Shown: positions 60,988-64,000 of the stretch, one piece after another
How the letters are laid out: each line of letters starts with the position of its first letter
Position numbering within the stretch: the first letter of the stretch is position 1
DNA from: Herbaspirillum sp. DW155
GTDB taxonomy: Bacteria; Pseudomonadota; Gammaproteobacteria; Burkholderiales; Burkholderiaceae_D
DNA: 64,000 nt
Assembly (NCBI RefSeq): GCF_037076565.1
Contig: NZ_AP029028.1
Coordinates: 4,712,001 to 4,776,000 of the forward strand
Reading direction: 5' to 3'
Notes under the pieces: generated by a model
Told to the model about the DNA's origin: nothing
Seen by the model: only the letters and a program-made list of their open reading frames with translations
The model's database searches: none
Made by a program: the position numbers and the translations under genes

Positions 60988-63384
60988 TCAGAACAATTCG
61001 TTCTTCATCTGCGTCTTGGCCTTTTCTTCTTCCGGTGTCATCCCGCCGTGGTCGCCCATGCCCAGGTCGCGCACCATGGCGCTGGGCGGGAACTCGGCAT
61101 AGTAGTACTCGCCGCCCGATTCGATCACGCCATCCGGCACCTTGCGGTCCACGTTGGGCACATCCTTGAGAACCTTGGACATGTAGCTGATCCACACCGG
61201 CAAGGCAAGGCCGCCGCCGGTTTCGCGGTCGCCCAGGCTCTTGGGCTGGTCGTAGCCGATCCAGGCAATGGCGGTGAGACCCGGTTGGTAGCCGGCGAAC
61301 CAGGCATCCATGGAATCGTTGGTGGTACCGGTCTTGCCGGCCAGGTCGGTGCGCTTCAGGGACAGTGCCTTGACCGCCGTGCCATGGCGCACCACGTCGC
61401 GCAGCATGCTGTCCATGATGAAGGCATTGCGCGCATCGATGACGCGGTTGGATTCATCGTCGGCGGTGGCCGGCTTGGCCTGCGAGAGGACTTCGCCGTT
61501 GCTGTCGGTGACCTTGGTGATCAGGTAGGGATTGATCTTGTAGCCGCCGTTGGCGAACACCGAATACGCGCCCACCATCTGCAAGGGCGTCACGTTGCCC
61601 GCACCCAGCGCCAGGGTCAGGTAGGGTGGGTTCTTGTCGGCATCGAAACCGAAACGGGTGATGTATTCCTGCGCATACTTCACGCCCACGCGCTCGAGGA
61701 TGCGGATGGAGACCAGGTTGATCGACTTCTGCAAGGCGCGGCGCATCGAGATCGGGCCTTCGAACTTGCCGCCATAGTTCTTGGGTTGCCACACCTGGCC
61801 ACCGGTCTGGGTGAAGGTCAGCGGCGCATCATTGATGATGGTGGCCGGCGACAAACCCTTTTCCAGCGAGGACGAATAGATGAAGGGCTTGAAGGACGAA
61901 CCCGGCTGGCGCCAGGCCTGGGTGACGTGGTTGAACTTGTTGCGGTTGAAGTCGAAACCGCCCACCAGCGACCGGATCGCGCCATCCTGCGAATTGACCG
62001 AGACGAAGGCCGATTCTACTTCCGGCATCTGCGTGATGATCCAGCTGTTGCCATCCTGGAACACGCGGATGATGGCACCACGGCGGATCTTCTTCTGCGG
62101 CGGGGCCTTGTCCGAGAGCAGGTTGGCGCCAAAGCCCAGGCCGGCGCCGGAAATGCTGATCTCTTCGCCGGTGGCCAGCATGGCGGTGATTTCCTTGGGC
62201 TTGGCCTCCAGCACGACGGCGGCCACCATGTCGTCGCTGTCGGGATGGTCGGCCAGTTCCACTTCGACCGCATCTTCCACGACTTCCTTGGAGGCGTTCT
62301 CCGGCAGGTCCATGTAGCCTTCCGGACCGCGATAGCCGTGGCGGCGCTCGTAATCGATGATGCCGCGCCGCAGGGCGATGTAGGCAGCATCCTGGTCGGT
62401 CTTGGTGATGGTGGTGAAGACGTTCAGGCCGCGCGTGTAGGTCTCGTCCTTGTACTGCGCATAGACCAGCTGGCGCGCCATTTCAGCCACGTATTCAGCG
62501 TGCATGCCGAAGGCCGAGCTGTCGCCCTTGACGCGCAGTTCCTCATCCTTGGCTTCCTGATACTGGGCATCGGTGATGTAGCCCAGCTGCCGCATGCGCA
62601 GCAGGATGTACTGCTGGCGTGCATGCGCGCGCTTGGGATTGACCACCGGGTTGTAGGCCGAGGGCGCCTTGGGCAGGCCGGCCAGCATCGCGGCTTCGGC
62701 GATGGTGATGTCCTTGAGCTGCTTGCCGAAATAGATCTGGGCGGCCGAGGCGAAGCCGTAGGCGCGCTGGCCCAGATAGATCTGGTTCATGTAGACCTCG
62801 AGGATCTGGTCCTTGGTGAGGTTGTTCTCGATCTTCCAGGCCAGCGGGATCTCATAGAAGAACTTGCGCACCGCCTTCTGCAGGAAGGTCGGCTCGTTGC
62901 TGGTCAGGAAGAAGTTGCGCGCCACCTGCTGCGTGATGGTGGAGGCACCGCCGCCGCCGCCGGAGAGGTTGGAGAAGGTGGCGCGGGCGATGCCCTGGTA
63001 GTCGACGCCGCCGTGTTCATAGAAACGGTCATCCTCGATGGCCAGCACGGCCTTCTTCATGATGTCCGGGATGTCCTTGAAGTGGACCAGGTTGCGGCGT
63101 TCCTCGCCGAATTCACCGATCAGCACACCATCGGCCGAGAAGATGCGCAGCGGAATCTTGGGGCGATAGTCAGTCAGCGTATCGAGATCGGGCAGCTTGG
63201 GATAGGTCAGGGCGACGATGAAGGTCACGCCCAGCAGCACCATCACCACCAGGCCCAGCACGGTACCGAACAAGCCCAGGAGGATGCGCAGCGACCAGTG
63301 CATGCGCTTGCGGGGCGCCTTTTCTGCGGGGGCCTCGGCCGATGCCGGTTTGCGTTGATCGCCGCCGTTGGAAGATGAAGACAT
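60988..63384 (-). CDS. mrcA: Penicillin-binding protein 1A
   Basis: The 798-residue bifunctional cell-wall enzyme has a short cytoplasmic tail, a membrane anchor (about 31-58), a glycosyltransferase domain with the catalytic EDDRFYEHGGVD (Glu117) and GASTITQQVARN, an OB-like insert, and a transpeptidase domain with GSSFKP (about residue 494), SIN and KTGTT (about 685). It polymerises and cross-links peptidoglycan. Divergent from pilM with a 281-bp spacer, a conserved arrangement in proteobacteria. Confidence 0.97.
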   Translation of the reverse strand: MSSSSNGGDQRKPASAEAPAEKAPRKRMHWSLRILLGLFGTVLGLVVMVLLGVTFIVALTYPKLPDLDTLTDYRPKIPLRIFSADGVLIGEFGEERRNLVHFKDIPDIMKKAVLAIEDDRFYEHGGVDYQGIARATFSNLSGGGGGASTITQQVARNFFLTSNEPTFLQKAVRKFFYEIPLAWKIENNLTKDQILEVYMNQIYLGQRAYGFASAAQIYFGKQLKDITIAEAAMLAGLPKAPSAYNPVVNPKRAHARQQYILLRMRQLGYITDAQYQEAKDEELRVKGDSSAFGMHAEYVAEMARQLVYAQYKDETYTRGLNVFTTITKTDQDAAYIALRRGIIDYERRHGYRGPEGYMDLPENASKEVVEDAVEVELADHPDSDDMVAAVVLEAKPKEITAMLATGEEISISGAGLGFGANLLSDKAPPQKKIRRGAIIRVFQDGNSWIITQMPEVESAFVSVNSQDGAIRSLVGGFDFNRNKFNHVTQAWRQPGSSFKPFIYSSSLEKGLSPATIINDAPLTFTQTGGQVWQPKNYGGKFEGPISMRRALQKSINLVSIRILERVGVKYAQEYITRFGFDADKNPPYLTLALGAGNVTPLQMVGAYSVFANGGYKINPYLITKVTDSNGEVLSQAKPATADDESNRVIDARNAFIMDSMLRDVVRHGTAVKALSLKRTDLAGKTGTTNDSMDAWFAGYQPGLTAIAWIGYDQPKSLGDRETGGGLALPVWISYMSKVLKDVPNVDRKVPDGVIESGGEYYYAEFPPSAMVRDLGMGDHGGMTPEEEKAKTQMKNELF

Positions 63385-63665
63385 TCGAATTAAGCGTTAA
63401 AGCAGGCCGAAGCTGCAGGCCAGAGCCGGGTGGAAGAAACAAGCCCGCATTATAGCGGCTCGCCCTGAGGCGTCGCGCGGCCAGGTGTTGCAAATAGACC
63501 AAAGGACAATGGGCCGGTTCCGGGGAGAAGACAGGAGGTGCGGCATCGGCTACACATCGCGGCGGGAATTGCTGCGAATTTGCAGGCATTCCTCAAGTTT
63601 CCTCTATTCCCGCCTCGCCGCGCCGGCCGGACAATCCGAAGCTTCCTTTTGCAAGAGAACTGCAT

Positions 63666-64000
63666 ATGGCTGGCTTCCCCCTTTTCTTTGGCCCCGGCAC
63701 CACGCGCCTGTGCGCAGGGCTGGATATCGCCCCCGACCGCGTGCGCCTGGCGCTGTTGCGCCGCACCGGCCAGCGCGCGCAACTGCTGTGGGTGACCCAG
63801 CGGCTCACGGGCGGGGTGATCTGCCAGGACGGGCAGATCACCGATTTCGACGCGCTGGTCCTGATCTGCCGGTCCCTGCTGGAGCAACCCGGCTGCGAGC
63901 GTGCCACCGTGGCGCTGGCCGTTCCTGCCCGCTGCCTCATCGGCCAGCGTCTGGTACTACCGGCCGGAGCTCATCCGGTGCAGCGCCTGCAGCAGGTGCA
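63666..64000 (+). CDS. pilM: Type IV pilus assembly protein PilM-like, 3' end missing
   Basis: The frame is open from ATG 63666 to the window edge (111 codons). The product starts MAGFPLFFGPGTTRLCAGLD and continues IAPDRVRLALLRRTGQRAQ, the actin-like PilM opening with the GLDI phosphate-loop strand. The position divergent from mrcA is the standard site of pilMNOPQ. PilM is a cytoplasmic ATP-binding ring protein that recruits PilN. The sequence is more diverged and Cys-rich than common PilM proteins, and the ATG lacks a clear ribosome-binding site, so the start is less certain. Confidence 0.78.
   Translation, partial: MAGFPLFFGPGTTRLCAGLDIAPDRVRLALLRRTGQRAQLLWVTQRLTGGVICQDGQITDFDALVLICRSLLEQPGCERATVALAVPARCLIGQRLVLPAGAHPVQRLQQV

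Overview
The window looks like the chromosome of a betaproteobacterium of the Oxalobacteraceae, most likely Herbaspirillum or a close relative. This is inference from gene content and order: a high-GC core with a caa3-type cytochrome oxidase cluster (ctaC-ctaD-small assembly protein-ctaG-DUF2970-ctaE, then SURF1, SCO, ctaA, ctaB), ftsY-ftsE-ftsX-rpoH, a PhaM-type PHA granule protein, mrcA divergent from pilM, and an aerobic phenylacetate cluster run by a TetR-type PaaR. No tRNA, rRNA, CRISPR array, phage or intact insertion sequence was seen.

Layout. 1-3.5 kb: the end of a 5-oxoprolinase subunit C-like gene, an NCS1 permease, and a class II Fic protein behind nested palindromes. 3.5-21.7 kb: a divergent phenylacetate region. 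Leftward run paaR, a periplasmic binding protein, paaZ and a Liv-type ABC transporter with fused LivM-LivG; rightward run paaY and paaABCDEGHIKJ. The space between holds an 18-bp perfect palindrome and a sigma70-like promoter whose spacer carries a second, related box. The layout suggests that one repressor controls uptake and catabolism together. paaF is not in the window.

21.7-30.8 kb: a methyltransferase-like protein, a DUF484-GGDEF diguanylate cyclase, a DMT exporter, ferredoxin-coaD-rsmD, and an orphan ParA-like ATPase between a non-catalytic and a catalytic M16 peptidase. 30.8-35.0 kb: ftsY-ftsE-ftsX-rpoH, with a perfect CIRCE (HrcA operator) before rpoH. 35.1-44.7 kb: the cytochrome oxidase structural and assembly genes, including a 36-codon gene overlapping ctaG and a frameshifted DUF2244 gene.

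44.7-52.8 kb: an A+T-rich spacer without a convincing gene, then bioC, comF, trmL, an ABC importer with two near-duplicate binding proteins, and a DUF2946/PCu(A)C copper pair. 52.8-64 kb: heptose-phosphate adenylyltransferase, a ferritin-like desaturase, phaM, another binding protein, two DUF3108 proteins, queC, a serine hydrolase, mrcA and the start of pilM.

Three copies of a roughly 100-bp palindromic repeat (near 9.6, 25.3 and 27.0 kb) lie between leftward genes. The strongest candidates for new biology are the phenylacetate-linked Liv transporter, the repeat-dense leader of the orphan ParA gene between the M16 peptidases, and the palindromic control region of the Fic gene.
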